Source of the DNA: Scleromatobacter sp964418745
GTDB taxonomy: Bacteria > Pseudomonadota > Gammaproteobacteria > Burkholderiales > Burkholderiaceae_C
Assembly: GCA_964418745.1 (NCBI GenBank)
Contig: CAYQMX010000004.1
Coordinates: forward strand, 62,001-126,000
DNA length: 64,000 nucleotides
Direction of reading: 5' to 3'
The position numbers were made by a program, and so were the translations under genes. The notes under the pieces were generated by a model. The model was not told the DNA's origin, did not search any database, and worked only from the letters and a program-made list of their open reading frames with translations. Shown here one piece after another: positions 34,652 through 43,977 of this stretch (the first letter of the stretch is position 1; each line of letters opens with the position of its first letter).

Positions 34652-35058
34652 ATGGCAGTGACCTGCCGAAACACCGGCAGCCCGCCCGGTCGCCGGCCCC
34701 GCAGACGCATGTCGGCCAGCAGCTGACCGTGACGGTCGTCCGCTTTCCGGCAGGCCAGTGCAACGCAGGGAACGCGACTTCGATGCGCGGCCGCCCGCCC
34801 GCTATCGCCTGACCGTCGCAGGCCATCAGCTGTCCGGAGCCACCGGGTATGAGCGCCACGGTCCAAGCGTGCGGATCGACGTCGCGATGGAACGTGAGCG
34901 GCGTGTAAGCGCCGGGATTGACGCAGCTCCGGCTCGCGCAGCTGCCGTCCCTGAGAAGCGCTGTCGGCAACCCGGGGGACTTGTGGATCCGTCTTGTGGC
35001 TGGGTCCCGCTCAGTGGACCCTGTCGGGCGCAGCGCAGCCCGCTGCAAGGGCTTGCGC
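34652..35058. other. Gene-poor stretch
   Basis: About 400 bases between the small membrane frame and the end of the diguanylate cyclase gene. Frames are open on both strands because of the GC bias, but none has convincing start signals or domain-like sequence. I see no repeat, RNA gene or terminator that can be supported. Confidence 0.4.
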
Positions 35059-36228
35059 CTACGGTGACCCGCCCGGCGCGTGCACCGTGGCCGCCTGCGG
35101 CGCGTGCTCGGCCGCGGGCGGCGGCCGCAGCACGGTGCGGTTGCGGCCGCCGGTCTTCGCGGCGTACATCGCCTGGTCGGCGCGTTCGGTGGTGGCCTCG
35201 AGCGCCTCGCCCGGCAGCCATGCGGTGACGCCGCCGGAGAAGCTCACGCGCTGTCCGGCAATGGCCTCGATGGGCTCCTCCGTCAAACGCTGGTGCAGCC
35301 GCTGCAGGGCTGTCGCGGCCTCGGCTAGCGGCGTCTCCGGCAACAGCACCAGGAACTCCTCGCCACCCCAGCGGCCGACGAGGTCGCTGCTGCGCAGCGC
35401 CTGCTGGGCCACGGTGGCGAAGCGTTGCAGGACCAGGTCGCCGGCGGCGTGGCCATAGCGGTCGTTGATGCTCTTGAAGAGGTCGATGTCGAGCAGTGCG
35501 ATGCACATCGTCGCCCCTGTGCGCTCGTGTTGACGCGCCGCGATCGTCATTAGCTCGGTGAGGTGGCGGCGGTTGTGCAGGCGCGTCAACTCGTCGCGCG
35601 TGGCCACGAGACTCAGCCGGGCCATGGCCTCCTTCAACTCCTGCGCCTGGCGGCGGAGCTTGGCCTGCATGGCGCCAACTTGCCCGGCAAGCGCCGCCAC
35701 CGTCCACACGCCAATGGCGGCGAACAGGAAGTGCACCAGCTCCAGCCTCCACGGGTATGGCGGCGTGCCCCACTGCGTGCGCAACACCATCACGGCGCCA
35801 AGCCCAGACAGCGCGGCGACAGCCAGCGCCCGCGCCTGGCGCGGTGCCAGTGCGAACATCGAATACATCAGCGCACTCGCCAGCACCATGAGGATTGCGC
35901 CGCGCGCCGGCCCAGTGACGGCATAAGACCACACGCTGAGCACGCAGCCGAGGCCGATCTGCAGCACCGTCAGTGCGTTGTCCAAGCCCAGGCGCTTGTT
36001 GATGCCGCTGCGGTAGATGCCGTAGAAGGCGAGCGACTTGAGCGCCATCGCGGCGATCAGCGCATTGGAGACGCCGCGATCGAGCAGGCCGAGCGCCACC
36101 TCGACCATCTGCACGCCGCCGTAGAGCAGGTAGCCCACGACGCTTGCGCCCCAGACACGCATGCGGACGCGCTGCCCGCGGTCTGCGGGTACAAGCAGGG
36201 AAATCAGGGCGTTCGAGATGGCACTCAT
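35059..36228 (-). CDS. Membrane diguanylate cyclase (GGDEF)
   Basis: A 389-residue protein with an N-terminal membrane sensor of about six helices (VVGYLLYGGVQMVEVALGLL through LVHFLFAAIGVWTVAALAG, residues about 20-195), a coiled-coil linker (MQAKLRRQAQELKEAMARL) and a C-terminal GGDEF domain. The active-site loop is GGEEF, which is catalytically competent in this family, and an RSSD inhibitory site lies five residues before it. It should make cyclic-di-GMP. The start is uncertain: ATG at 36228 is used; ATGs at 36258 and 36270 are in frame, and the frame stays open further upstream. Confidence 0.86.
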   Translation of the reverse strand: MSAISNALISLLVPADRGQRVRMRVWGASVVGYLLYGGVQMVEVALGLLDRGVSNALIAAMALKSLAFYGIYRSGINKRLGLDNALTVLQIGLGCVLSVWSYAVTGPARGAILMVLASALMYSMFALAPRQARALAVAALSGLGAVMVLRTQWGTPPYPWRLELVHFLFAAIGVWTVAALAGQVGAMQAKLRRQAQELKEAMARLSLVATRDELTRLHNRRHLTELMTIAARQHERTGATMCIALLDIDLFKSINDRYGHAAGDLVLQRFATVAQQALRSSDLVGRWGGEEFLVLLPETPLAEAATALQRLHQRLTEEPIEAIAGQRVSFSGGVTAWLPGEALEATTERADQAMYAAKTGGRNRTVLRPPPAAEHAPQAATVHAPGGSP

Positions 36229-36769
36229 TCCATGGCGACGATAACGGCTAGTCGGCATGCGCGCTGTCATCTTGAGCCCCGTGGTGGCTGCCGCACTGGT
36301 TACGGGGACATTGTGCAGCGCGCTCGTGGAGGCAGCAGTACCGTGGTTTGGCGGCGTGACCTCCGCTGGGTAGTGGTGACGTGACCTACTGGGTGAGTCA
36401 CCGCCTAACGTCGGCACTGACCGCCAGGCCGTGCACGGAGAACGTGGTCGGTGCGGCTCCCGCCGTTCCGTTGACCGGCACAGGCGTCGCGTCGATCACG
36501 CCTCCCACGGCTGCTGCCGTGGATGCCGGCTCGGGGCACCTTTTCGCCATGCGGCGAATGATCGGGCGCTCGGCGCCAGAAGCGCTGCAGGAAACTGACG
36601 CGACGACGGCTTGAGCCGATTCTCAGTCGGTGCTCGCACGCCGACGGCGGCAGCATGCGGTCGGCGCCATGATCAGAAATTCGCTTACGTTTGCTCCGGA
36701 GCCGGTGAATTGCCATGCTCCTGAGGACGGGCCGACTTGGATTTCAGCCCCCCGTCGTCCAGGCCTCAC
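36229..36769. other. Gene-poor stretch between the diguanylate cyclase and a small secreted protein
   Basis: About 540 bases. A 77-codon plus-strand frame (GTG 36381 to 36614) and an overlapping minus-strand frame are open, but neither has a ribosome site or recognisable protein character. The plus-strand sequence around 36402 contains CGCCTAACG, noted and rejected as a recombination site. I see nothing else that can be supported. Confidence 0.4.
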
Positions 36770-37123
36770 TCAGAGATCGTGGGTCCGGCCGGCTGACAGT
36801 CGACGCGCCACGTGGATCAGATCGGATGTCGGGTCTGCTTTGCACAGTTTCAGGATGCGGCGTTGAAGGGCATCGTATGGCGGCACCTCGACGTCCGAGG
36901 TACCGTCGACCGCGGTGGCCACGGAAGCCATTCCGGACAGGTAACCCTGGGCCCATGTCAGTACCGGCATGCGGTCGGCCACTTCTGAACTCGACAGGCG
37001 GCCGATCACTGTGGTGCAGCGCATCATTCCTGGCCCTGACGGTACTTCCATCGCCAGGGCTGGCGCGCTGGACAGTGCGCACGCTGCTGCAAGAGTGGCG
37101 AGCGACGGAGCGAGGAGTTTCAT
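36770..37123 (-). CDS. Small secreted two-cysteine protein
   Basis: A 117-residue exported protein. Residues 1-24 are a Sec signal peptide (MKLLAPSLATLAAACALSSA, then PALA). The mature part has only two cysteines, in MRCTTVIG and LKLCKADP, about 55 residues apart and likely disulfide bonded in the periplasm, and the block WAQGYLSGMASVATAV. The pattern recalls small periplasmic proteins of the HdeA/HdeB or Rap1a/Tai type, but the match is too weak for a firm call. GAGGAG lies six bases before the ATG. No effector or partner gene is beside it. It is divergent from the ThuA-like gene. Confidence 0.6.
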   Translation of the reverse strand: MKLLAPSLATLAAACALSSAPALAMEVPSGPGMMRCTTVIGRLSSSEVADRMPVLTWAQGYLSGMASVATAVDGTSDVEVPPYDALQRRILKLCKADPTSDLIHVARRLSAGRTHDL

Positions 37124-37418
37124 GTGCGCACTTTCGGAATGTGGCGCTGCGAACACACCGCTCACAGGCTCTTCGGCAGGATGACACGCGGCTCGATGCC
37201 AGATCTCGGGAGCAGGGCCGCCTATGCGGTGCTGTTCTTGGCGGCCGCACGGCGACCAAGTGGAATTCGCAGATCGGCCATCAGCAGTCTGTCGCAAACT
37301 TCAGCTTCAGGGAACTCGCGTCCAAATTTCCCCAGATGCTCGAAGGCGTTAGGATCGGCCGATTGCGCCGCGATCGCGACTGCGAAGACCTGCGCCAATG
37401 CGGTAACAGCCTGGGTGA

Positions 37419-38534
37419 ATGCCTATGTCCTGCCTGAAGTTCGCTGTGGCGTTCTCGACTGCGTGCATCTCCTGGATCGCCCACGCCGGCCCGGTTGCCG
37501 ACTGCCCCCTGAAGGAAGCGCCGTTTTCGATCGACAGCCCGGTGCTGGACGTCTACCTGAGCACGGCCGCGATCGCCGTCGTCGAGAAGAACTGGCCCGG
37601 TGTTCATGAGGTCTGGCCGGCGTTGACGAGCACCACGGTGCCGACCTTTGCCGCCATCGTCACGCTGCGTTCCATAACGCCGCCCGAATTTCAACCTCTT
37701 CAGCGTCTCGACGCCGAACTGCGCGCGCTGCCGATCACTGACGCCGATCGGCAGGTCCGTTGTGCGCGCTACGACGATGAGCGGCCCCGGTTCACGATCG
37801 AGAGGAGAAAGGGGCCCACGGTTCTCGTCTTCGAGAAGATCACCGGGTTTCGCGATGAGCCTTCGGTGACGGCGGCGCGAGCCTCTTTCAGCGAGATGGC
37901 GCGGCGGCGCGGCTGGTCGTTGGTGGTCACAGACAAGGGTGGTGCCATGACGCCGGCCGTTCTCGACCAGTTCGACGTCGTCGTCTGGAACAACGTCAGC
38001 GGCGATGTTCTCACGCTCTCCCAGCGATCTGCGTTCAGGAAATACGTCGAGAACGGGGGTGGTTTCGTCGGTTTCCACGGGGCGGGCGGAGACCCGGAAA
38101 CGTTCTGGCCATGGTATGTCGACGAACTCATTGGCGCGCGCTTCGGCGGACACCCCATGAATCCCCAGTTCCGGGACGCGCGAATCAACGTCGCCGATCC
38201 GTCGCATCCGATCGTTGCTGGGCTCGGCAAGGGATGGATGATGAACGACGAGTGGTACTCGTTCAAGAACAATCCGCGAAGCAATGGCGCCAGGATCGTG
38301 GCGACGCTCGACGAAGAGAGCTACTCGCCGGGCGGCCTGGCCATGGGCAGCGACCACCCGATCGCCTGGACCCGCTGCATCGGCCGCGGCCGTTCGTTCT
38401 ATTCGGCGATCGGGCATCGGCCCGAAAGCTATTCGGAGCCGTCCAACCTCAGGCTGCTCGAACAGGCGGTCGAATGGGCCGCGGACAAGGGCGGGCGGCA
38501 GTGCACCGGGCCGAACCGTTCTTCGATTCCTTGA
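37419..38534 (+). CDS. Secreted ThuA-like (trehalose utilisation / glutamine amidotransferase fold) protein
   Basis: A 371-residue protein with a signal peptide (cleaved after AHA near residue 23), an N-terminal region of about 100 residues that I do not recognise, and a C-terminal ThuA domain from about residue 130 to 350. ThuA marks are VLVFEKITGFRDEPSV, FDVVVWNNVSGDVLT, the loop GGGFVGFHGAGGD, HPIVAGLG near residue 265, PIAWTRCIGRGRSFYSAIGH and SNLRLLEQAVEWA at the end. The family resembles type 1 amidotransferases without their active site; in other bacteria it accompanies sugar catabolism. ATG at 37425 is an equally good start. Confidence 0.85.
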   Translation: MPMSCLKFAVAFSTACISWIAHAGPVADCPLKEAPFSIDSPVLDVYLSTAAIAVVEKNWPGVHEVWPALTSTTVPTFAAIVTLRSITPPEFQPLQRLDAELRALPITDADRQVRCARYDDERPRFTIERRKGPTVLVFEKITGFRDEPSVTAARASFSEMARRRGWSLVVTDKGGAMTPAVLDQFDVVVWNNVSGDVLTLSQRSAFRKYVENGGGFVGFHGAGGDPETFWPWYVDELIGARFGGHPMNPQFRDARINVADPSHPIVAGLGKGWMMNDEWYSFKNNPRSNGARIVATLDEESYSPGGLAMGSDHPIAWTRCIGRGRSFYSAIGHRPESYSEPSNLRLLEQAVEWAADKGGRQCTGPNRSSIP

Positions 38535-38668
38535 CCAAGGAGAACTGACGCTTCCGGCCGTCACCGGACGACCGCGAGGATCTGTTCTGGGGTACGCACG
38601 TGCGCGCCACAACGAGTCGTCGTGCGGCGCGGTATGCTGACCCAAGGTGGCTCACGGAGGCTCGGATC

Positions 38669-39649
38669 ATGTCGGACGTACGCTGGGGAATTCTGGGGGC
38701 GGCGAAATTTGCGCGGGAGTTCATGGGGCCCGCGCTGACGCTGGCGCCGGGCGGCCACGTCGCGGCGTTGGCGACCTCGGACGCAGCCAAGGCCGATCCG
38801 TTTCGGGTCTTCGCCCCGGCGTTGCGTGTCCATGACAGCTTCGATGCGTTGCTTGCCGATCCCGAGATCGACGCGGTCTACATCCCCTTGCCAAACGGGC
38901 TCCACGTCGAATGGAGCCTCAAGGCCATGAAGGCTGGCAAGCATGTCCTTTGCGAAAAGCCCATGGCTATGCAGTCGGGAGAATACGACCAGCTGGTCGC
39001 CGCGCGCGATGCAGCGGGTGTGCTGGCGGCCGAAGCTTTCATGATCGTTCATCATCCGCAGTGGCAGCGCGCGCGCGAGTTGCTGGCCGATGGCGCCGTG
39101 GGCCGCCTCTGGCGCATCGACGGGGCGTTTTCCTTCGACAACCGGGATGCGGGCAACATCCGCAATCGTGCCGACATGGGCGGTGGCGGGTTGCGCGACA
39201 TTGGCGTCTATGTCATGGGTGGCGCCCGCTTTGCCACCGGACTGGAGGCGACCGACGTGCATGCCCGCATCCTTTGGGAAAACGGCGTCGACGTCTATGC
39301 CGCGATCACGGCGAAGTTCGGCGATGCGGACTATGTCAGCTTCACATCGATTCGAATGCATCCGCGCCAGGAGATGACCTTCCATGGCGACAAGGGCGTG
39401 TTGCGCCTGCCCGTGCCGTTCAATGCACGCGTTTTCGGAGAGGCGCGGCTCGAACTGCACCGGGGGACTGAAACGATCACTGAACGATGGCCCGCCGTGA
39501 ACCACTACGAGCTACAGGTCGCTGCCTTCAATCGCTCGGTGTGCGATGGCGGGGTCTACCCCTGCCCGCTGGAATTCTCTCGGGGCACCCAGGCGATGAT
39601 GGATGAGGCCTTCGCGAGCTCTTCCCCCGCAGGCAACGCCTCCGAATGA
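38669..39649 (+). CDS. Gfo/Idh/MocA-family oxidoreductase
   Basis: A 326-residue NAD(P)-dependent dehydrogenase. The Rossmann start VRWGILGAAKFAREFM, the VYIPLPNGLHVEWSLKAMKAGKHVLCEKPMAM block with the EKP motif (Lys as the catalytic base, residues about 92-94) and the C-terminal alpha/beta domain with GGGGLRDIGVYVM are all typical. Members oxidise or reduce sugars, inositols and other polyols. The ATG follows GGAGG at good spacing. The ThuA-like gene just upstream on the same strand is a common companion of Gfo/Idh proteins in sugar catabolism, so the two may work together. The precise sugar is not evident. Confidence 0.88.
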   Translation: MSDVRWGILGAAKFAREFMGPALTLAPGGHVAALATSDAAKADPFRVFAPALRVHDSFDALLADPEIDAVYIPLPNGLHVEWSLKAMKAGKHVLCEKPMAMQSGEYDQLVAARDAAGVLAAEAFMIVHHPQWQRARELLADGAVGRLWRIDGAFSFDNRDAGNIRNRADMGGGGLRDIGVYVMGGARFATGLEATDVHARILWENGVDVYAAITAKFGDADYVSFTSIRMHPRQEMTFHGDKGVLRLPVPFNARVFGEARLELHRGTETITERWPAVNHYELQVAAFNRSVCDGGVYPCPLEFSRGTQAMMDEAFASSSPAGNASE

Positions 39650-39654
39650 CCCGA

Positions 39655-40455
39655 TCACGCTGTCGCCGGTAGCTCGTAGCGCACGGTGTCTCCGTCCCGA
39701 GGCGCACGCACGCGCGCGCCCATGCCATCGGCGTTCGCCAGTCTGAGGACGCATTCACGCGTGCCTGGGCAGTGATCCAGGGCTTCGAGATGGTTCGCGA
39801 TCACGATGCCGTCGGTCAGCCTGGCCGCGGAGCACACGTCACGGGCGTCCATGAGAATCTCACTGCCGATATCGAAGCGCGCGCCGCCAGCGGGCAGGAT
39901 GGCAATGTCGGGTCTCTTCTCGGAGAGGAAGCCTGCCACCTCCTCGGTGAGGAGCGTATCGCCCGCGATGTAGACGCTGGGTTCGTGTGGCAGCTCGAGG
40001 AACCAGCCAACGCCGTGCGCCATCAGGCGGCCGATCCAGCCGCGGCCATGCACGCAGGGCACCGCCGTCATGTGCCCGTCGAAGAAGGCTTGGCGGCCGG
40101 CGGCGGAGATTGCCGTGGTGGACAGCCCACGTCGTGCCAGCCAGGACGCATCGCCCGGCGCGCAGAAGACCGGCGTCGCGCGCTCGCGCAAGAAGCGGCG
40201 GCCAGCGCTGTCGAGGTGGTCGAAGTGTCCTCTCTGGCAGTGCGTGATCAACGCATGGGTGGTGCGTTCGAGGAGCGCTGGTGCCGTCGGCGGCATGTCG
40301 ACCAACGGATTGCGTCTCCCCGCCCCGCCGGCGAAGCGAAGGCGCGGCAGGGCACCGCGCGCGGCAAGCATCGGGTCGACGAGCAGTGCGACGGGCTCGG
40401 GGCCCGACTCCCATTCCAGCAGGAGGGTGGCATTGCGTAGGGTCGTGATCTTCAT
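39655..40455 (-). CDS. MBL-fold metal-dependent hydrolase (UlaG-like)
   Basis: A 266-residue protein with the beta-lactamase fold seen in UlaG-like hydrolases: a short N-terminus MKITTLRNATLLLEW, then ALITHCQRGHFDHLD near residue 69 (the HxHxDH motif is altered to RGHFDH, with an extra His four residues earlier), CVHGRGW, SVYIAGDTL and IVIANHLEALDHC as later metal ligands. The variant motif recurs, as far as I recall, in a subgroup of the family. It ends 5 bases from the converging dehydrogenase gene and is divergent, by 68 bases, from the AraC/GlxA-type regulator, which is its likely controller. Substrate unknown. Confidence 0.82.
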   Translation of the reverse strand: MKITTLRNATLLLEWESGPEPVALLVDPMLAARGALPRLRFAGGAGRRNPLVDMPPTAPALLERTTHALITHCQRGHFDHLDSAGRRFLRERATPVFCAPGDASWLARRGLSTTAISAAGRQAFFDGHMTAVPCVHGRGWIGRLMAHGVGWFLELPHEPSVYIAGDTLLTEEVAGFLSEKRPDIAILPAGGARFDIGSEILMDARDVCSAARLTDGIVIANHLEALDHCPGTRECVLRLANADGMGARVRAPRDGDTVRYELPATA

Positions 40456-40523
40456 GGTGGGCGCATGGTTGGTTGGGACAACACGACTTTCGCTGCGCCG
40501 GTTCGGGACGCCTATGGCTGGAA

Positions 40524-41540
40524 ATGACAAAATCCTTGCCAATCATGCCAACACGAACTCCGCCACGTTTCAACCTTGGACTTCTGCTGTTCGACGGCTG
40601 CATGCCTTCTGGCCTGTTTGCTGCGGCCGACATGGCGCGGGCAGCAAACCTTCGCGCGGGGCGCGAGCTCTTCAGCCTGACCTGGGCGAGCCTCGACGGT
40701 GCACCTGTGGACAGCGTCGAGGGCGGGCCGCGGCTTCTGCCCTCATGCGCCTTTGCCGAAGCGACCTGCGACGCCTGGCTCGTGCCCGGCCTGTGGGCTG
40801 TATCGGAAGTCGGGCTGGCTCAAACCATCGACACCCTGGCGCCGATCGTTCGGGCCCTGCGTGAGCTGCCAGCGTCGATGCCGCTTTGGGGTTACTGCAC
40901 CGGCGTCGCACTGCTTGCCCGGGCGGGCCGGCTGGACGGTCGCGCGGCGACGGCTGCCTGGTGGTTGAGAACCGCGCTGACACGAAGTCATGGTCGCGTG
41001 AACTGGCGCTTCGACGAACTCCTGGTCGAGGACCGCGGCATACGCACTGCGGCCGGACCGAGCGGGTATCTGCCGCTCATGACTTCCGCTCTTGGTGAGC
41101 GCCTCACCGCGGACGCGCTGCGCGATATCGAGGACGTGTTGATGCTGCCGCGCCCGCGCGAATGGATGCCGGTATTCCGGCCGGTGGAACTCATCGCGAT
41201 TGAAGACGTGCGCCTGCGCCGCGCGCTGATCTTCGCCCAGAGCAACGCCGCGCAGGGGCTGACACTTGCGATTGCGAGCACGCACCTGCGCATGTCGCCG
41301 CGCACCTTCGCACGCCACGTGCGGGCCTGTACCGGGTTGGCTGCGGGCGATTGGCTGCGCCGCATCAAGCTTCGGCAAGTCGGCGAGGCGCTTGGCGCCT
41401 CCAATGAGCCTGTCAAGGCCATCGCAGATCGCCTTGGATACGCCAGCGAGGCAAGTCTGCACCGCGCCTTCCATCGGACGGTCGGATGTACTCCGGCGCA
41501 GTTCCGGCGACGGCTCGGCGGCGCGAGAACCCCCGGTTGA
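40524..41540 (+). CDS. GlxA-type transcriptional regulator (DJ-1/PfpI domain plus AraC HTH)
   Basis: A 338-residue regulator. Residues about 15-190 form a DJ-1/PfpI-like sensor (FNLGLLLFDGCMPSGLFAAAD, WLVPGLWA, LWGYCTGVALLARAGRLDG where Cys is the usual nucleophile-elbow residue, and AWWLRTALTRSHG). The C-terminal 100 residues are an AraC double helix-turn-helix (STHLRMSPRTFARHVRACTG and VKAIADRLGYASEASLHRAFHRTVG). The family senses amines, amino acids or aldehydes. It is divergently transcribed from the MBL-fold hydrolase across a 68-base gap, a typical regulator-target arrangement. ATG at 40524 is chosen over the upstream frame at 40473. Confidence 0.9.
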   Translation: MTKSLPIMPTRTPPRFNLGLLLFDGCMPSGLFAAADMARAANLRAGRELFSLTWASLDGAPVDSVEGGPRLLPSCAFAEATCDAWLVPGLWAVSEVGLAQTIDTLAPIVRALRELPASMPLWGYCTGVALLARAGRLDGRAATAAWWLRTALTRSHGRVNWRFDELLVEDRGIRTAAGPSGYLPLMTSALGERLTADALRDIEDVLMLPRPREWMPVFRPVELIAIEDVRLRRALIFAQSNAAQGLTLAIASTHLRMSPRTFARHVRACTGLAAGDWLRRIKLRQVGEALGASNEPVKAIADRLGYASEASLHRAFHRTVGCTPAQFRRRLGGARTPG

Positions 41541-41837
41541 GTGCAACCGCCAAGCAGGCCCTGTCACGTGCGGTAGGCGGCACCCTCCAATAGATCGGTC
41601 AGCAATTTCGACGTCTGCGACTGGGTGCCGGCGTCACGATCGATCCAACGGCCATGAGACCTCACCCGGTCACTTTCTGCCGGTCGCGCAGGGCCGCTTT
41701 GGGGTTGCGCGGCGGGGTCCAATTCGGTTGTGCTGACCTGGCCCATGCCCCCAAAAGGAAGCATGGCCAGTCATCGCCAGCTCCCGCGCATCGAGACCCG
41801 TGCATGGCGGTGATCGAAAAGACCCGCCACGCCGGCT
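41541..41837. other. Intergenic stretch between convergent genes
   Basis: Nearly 300 bases with no gene I can support. On the minus strand the part at about 41650-41770 contains tracts (GGGGGCATGGGCCAGGTCA and GAATTGGACCCC) that loosely resemble insertion-sequence terminal regions, but no inverted repeat or transposase frame is intact. Confidence 0.35.
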
Positions 41838-43973
41838 TCAGTCCTCGAACCGCCCGCCACTCTCCGCCAGGTTGACCACCACCTGCGCCGGCTCGAAGCG
41901 CGCGCCGTGCGCGGCCGCGAGTTCGCGCGCGCGGGCGACGAAGCGCGGGGCGCCCATCGCGTTGATGAATTGCAGCGCGCCGCCGTGGAAGGGGGCGAAG
42001 CCCCAGCCGAAGATCGAGCCGATGTTGGCGTCGGCCACCGAGCGCAGCACGCCTTCCTCGACGCAGCGGGCGGCTTCGTTGGCCTGCACGAACAGCAGGC
42101 GGTCGACCAGCTCGCGCTGGGTCGGCTGCGTGGCGGCGACCGGGAACAGCGTGGCCAGTCCCGGCCACAGGCTGCGACCGGCGTCGGTCCAGTCGTAGAA
42201 GCCCAGGTTGGCCTTGCGGCCGATGCGGCCCAGCTCGCACATCTGGCGCAGCACCGATTCGCCGGGATGTTCCACGTAGGGCTGGCCGGCGGCGGCGAGA
42301 TCCTTGCGGGTCTGGTCGGCCACGTGCAGCGCCAGGGTCAGCGAGACCTCGTCCTGCAACGCCAGCGGCGGCATCGGCATGCCGGCCTGCAGGCCGGCCG
42401 CCTCGATGTGGCGCGGGTGCACGCCTTCCTTGAGCAGCGCCAGGCCTTCCATCACGTAGGTGGCGAACACGCGGCTGGTGTAGAAGCCGCGCGAGTCGTT
42501 GACCACGATGGGGGTCTTGCCGATCTGGCGCACGAAGTCGAACGCCAGCGCCAGGGTCGCGTCGTCGGTGCGCTTGCCCACGATGATCTCGACCAGCGGC
42601 ATCTTGTCCACCGGCGAGAAGAAGTGCAGGCCGATGAACTGCGTCGGCCGCACGCTGGCCTCGGCCAGGCTGGTGATCGGCAGCGTGGACGTGTTGGAGG
42701 CGAACACGGCGTCGGCCGCCAGCAGGGCCTCGGCGCGCCGCGTGACGTCGGCCTTGACGGCGCGATCCTCGAACACCGCCTCGATCACCAGGTCGCAGCC
42801 GGCCAGGTCCTCGAAGCGCACGGTGGGCGTGATGCGGGCCAGCGTCGCGTCACGCTGCTCGGGCGTGGTGCGGCCCTTGCGGACGGCCTTGTCCAGCAGG
42901 TCCTGTGAATACATCCGACCCTTGACCGCGTTGTCGGGCGAGGTGTCGAGCAGCACGACCTCGATGCCCGCCTTGGCCGCCACGTAGGAGATGCCCGCGC
43001 CCATCATGCCCGCGCCCAGGATGCCCAGGCGGGCGACCTTGCGCGGCGCGAGGCCGGCCGGGCGCGACGCGCCGCGCTCGATGGCCTGCAACTGGTACCA
43101 CAGCGTGCCGATCAGGTTCTTCGACTCCTGCGACATCGCGCAGGCCGCGAAGTAGCGCGACTCGATCTCGAGCGCCGCGTCGAAGCCGACGACGCCGCCC
43201 TCGAACACGCACGACAGGATGTGGGTGATGGCGGGGTAGTTGCCGTAGCTCTTGGCCGACACCATGGACGGCGCCACCGAGAACAGCTGCGCCACCGCCG
43301 GGCTGCGCGAATCGCCGCCGGGGTAGCGGAACTTGGGCTGGTCCCAGGGCTGCTTCGGCGCCGGGTTGGCCAGGATCCAGGCGCGGGCCTGCGCGTGCAG
43401 GTCCTCGGCGCTGGTGGCCAGCGCGCCCACCAGCCCCGACTTCAGGGCCTGTGCTGCACGGATGTCGGCGCCTTCGCCCATCCATTGCAGCGCCTGCTGC
43501 ATGCCCACCAGGCGCGGCATGCGCTGCGTGCCGCCGCCGCCGGGCAGCAGGCCCAGCTTGACCTCGGGCAGGCCCAGCCGGGCCTTGCCGTCGTCCAGCA
43601 CGATGCGGTGGTGGCAGGCGAGGGCGATCTCCAGCCCGCCGCCCAGGCACTTGCCGTTGATCGCCGCGACCACCGGCTTGCCGCCCAGCTCCATCCGGCG
43701 CAGCAGCGTCTTGAAGCGCATCGATTCGTCGAAGGCCTCCTGGGCCGACGACAGCGCGCGCAGGCGGTCGACGTCGGCGCCGGCGAGGAAGTCCTTCTTG
43801 CCCGAGGCCAGGACCAGCCCCTTGATCGAGGCGTCGGTGGCCAGGCGTTCGATCAGCGCCGCGAGCGGCACGGCCAGGTCGTCGTCGAGCACGTTCATCG
43901 AACGGCCCGGGGAGTCCATCGTGGCGGTGGCGATGCCGTCGGCGTCGACGGTCACGTTCAGTACATCGGTCAT
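41838..43973 (-). CDS. Bifunctional enoyl-CoA hydratase / 3-hydroxyacyl-CoA dehydrogenase
   Basis: A 711-residue FadB/FadJ-type multifunctional enzyme of beta-oxidation. The N-terminal hydratase half shows FLAGADVDRL, NGKCLGGGLEIALACH and LPEVKLGLLPGGGGTQR with the catalytic glutamates. From about residue 313 the dehydrogenase half has ILGAGMMGAGISYVAAKAG (NAD-binding GxGxxG), then FIGLHFFSPVDKMPLVEII with the catalytic His, and a C-terminal domain. It adds water to enoyl-CoA and oxidises the product to 3-ketoacyl-CoA. It is the last gene of the SCP2-MerR-thiolase-FadB operon, 4 bases after the thiolase. Confidence 0.95.
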   Translation of the reverse strand: MTDVLNVTVDADGIATATMDSPGRSMNVLDDDLAVPLAALIERLATDASIKGLVLASGKKDFLAGADVDRLRALSSAQEAFDESMRFKTLLRRMELGGKPVVAAINGKCLGGGLEIALACHHRIVLDDGKARLGLPEVKLGLLPGGGGTQRMPRLVGMQQALQWMGEGADIRAAQALKSGLVGALATSAEDLHAQARAWILANPAPKQPWDQPKFRYPGGDSRSPAVAQLFSVAPSMVSAKSYGNYPAITHILSCVFEGGVVGFDAALEIESRYFAACAMSQESKNLIGTLWYQLQAIERGASRPAGLAPRKVARLGILGAGMMGAGISYVAAKAGIEVVLLDTSPDNAVKGRMYSQDLLDKAVRKGRTTPEQRDATLARITPTVRFEDLAGCDLVIEAVFEDRAVKADVTRRAEALLAADAVFASNTSTLPITSLAEASVRPTQFIGLHFFSPVDKMPLVEIIVGKRTDDATLALAFDFVRQIGKTPIVVNDSRGFYTSRVFATYVMEGLALLKEGVHPRHIEAAGLQAGMPMPPLALQDEVSLTLALHVADQTRKDLAAAGQPYVEHPGESVLRQMCELGRIGRKANLGFYDWTDAGRSLWPGLATLFPVAATQPTQRELVDRLLFVQANEAARCVEEGVLRSVADANIGSIFGWGFAPFHGGALQFINAMGAPRFVARARELAAAHGARFEPAQVVVNLAESGGRFED

Positions 43974-43977
43974 GTCT

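Noticed and set aside
34527..35048. Minus-strand frame of 173 codons in the gene-poor stretch
   Set aside because: Cys/Arg/Pro-rich composition, no start signal, no recognisable domain, and it overlaps a better small membrane frame on the other strand.
36402..37353. CGCCTAACG at 36402-36410 and GGCGTTAGG at 37345-37353, resembling integron attC ends
   Set aside because: They are more than 900 bases apart, far beyond the size of an attC site, do not match the required core ends fully, and no integrase or cassette structure is present.
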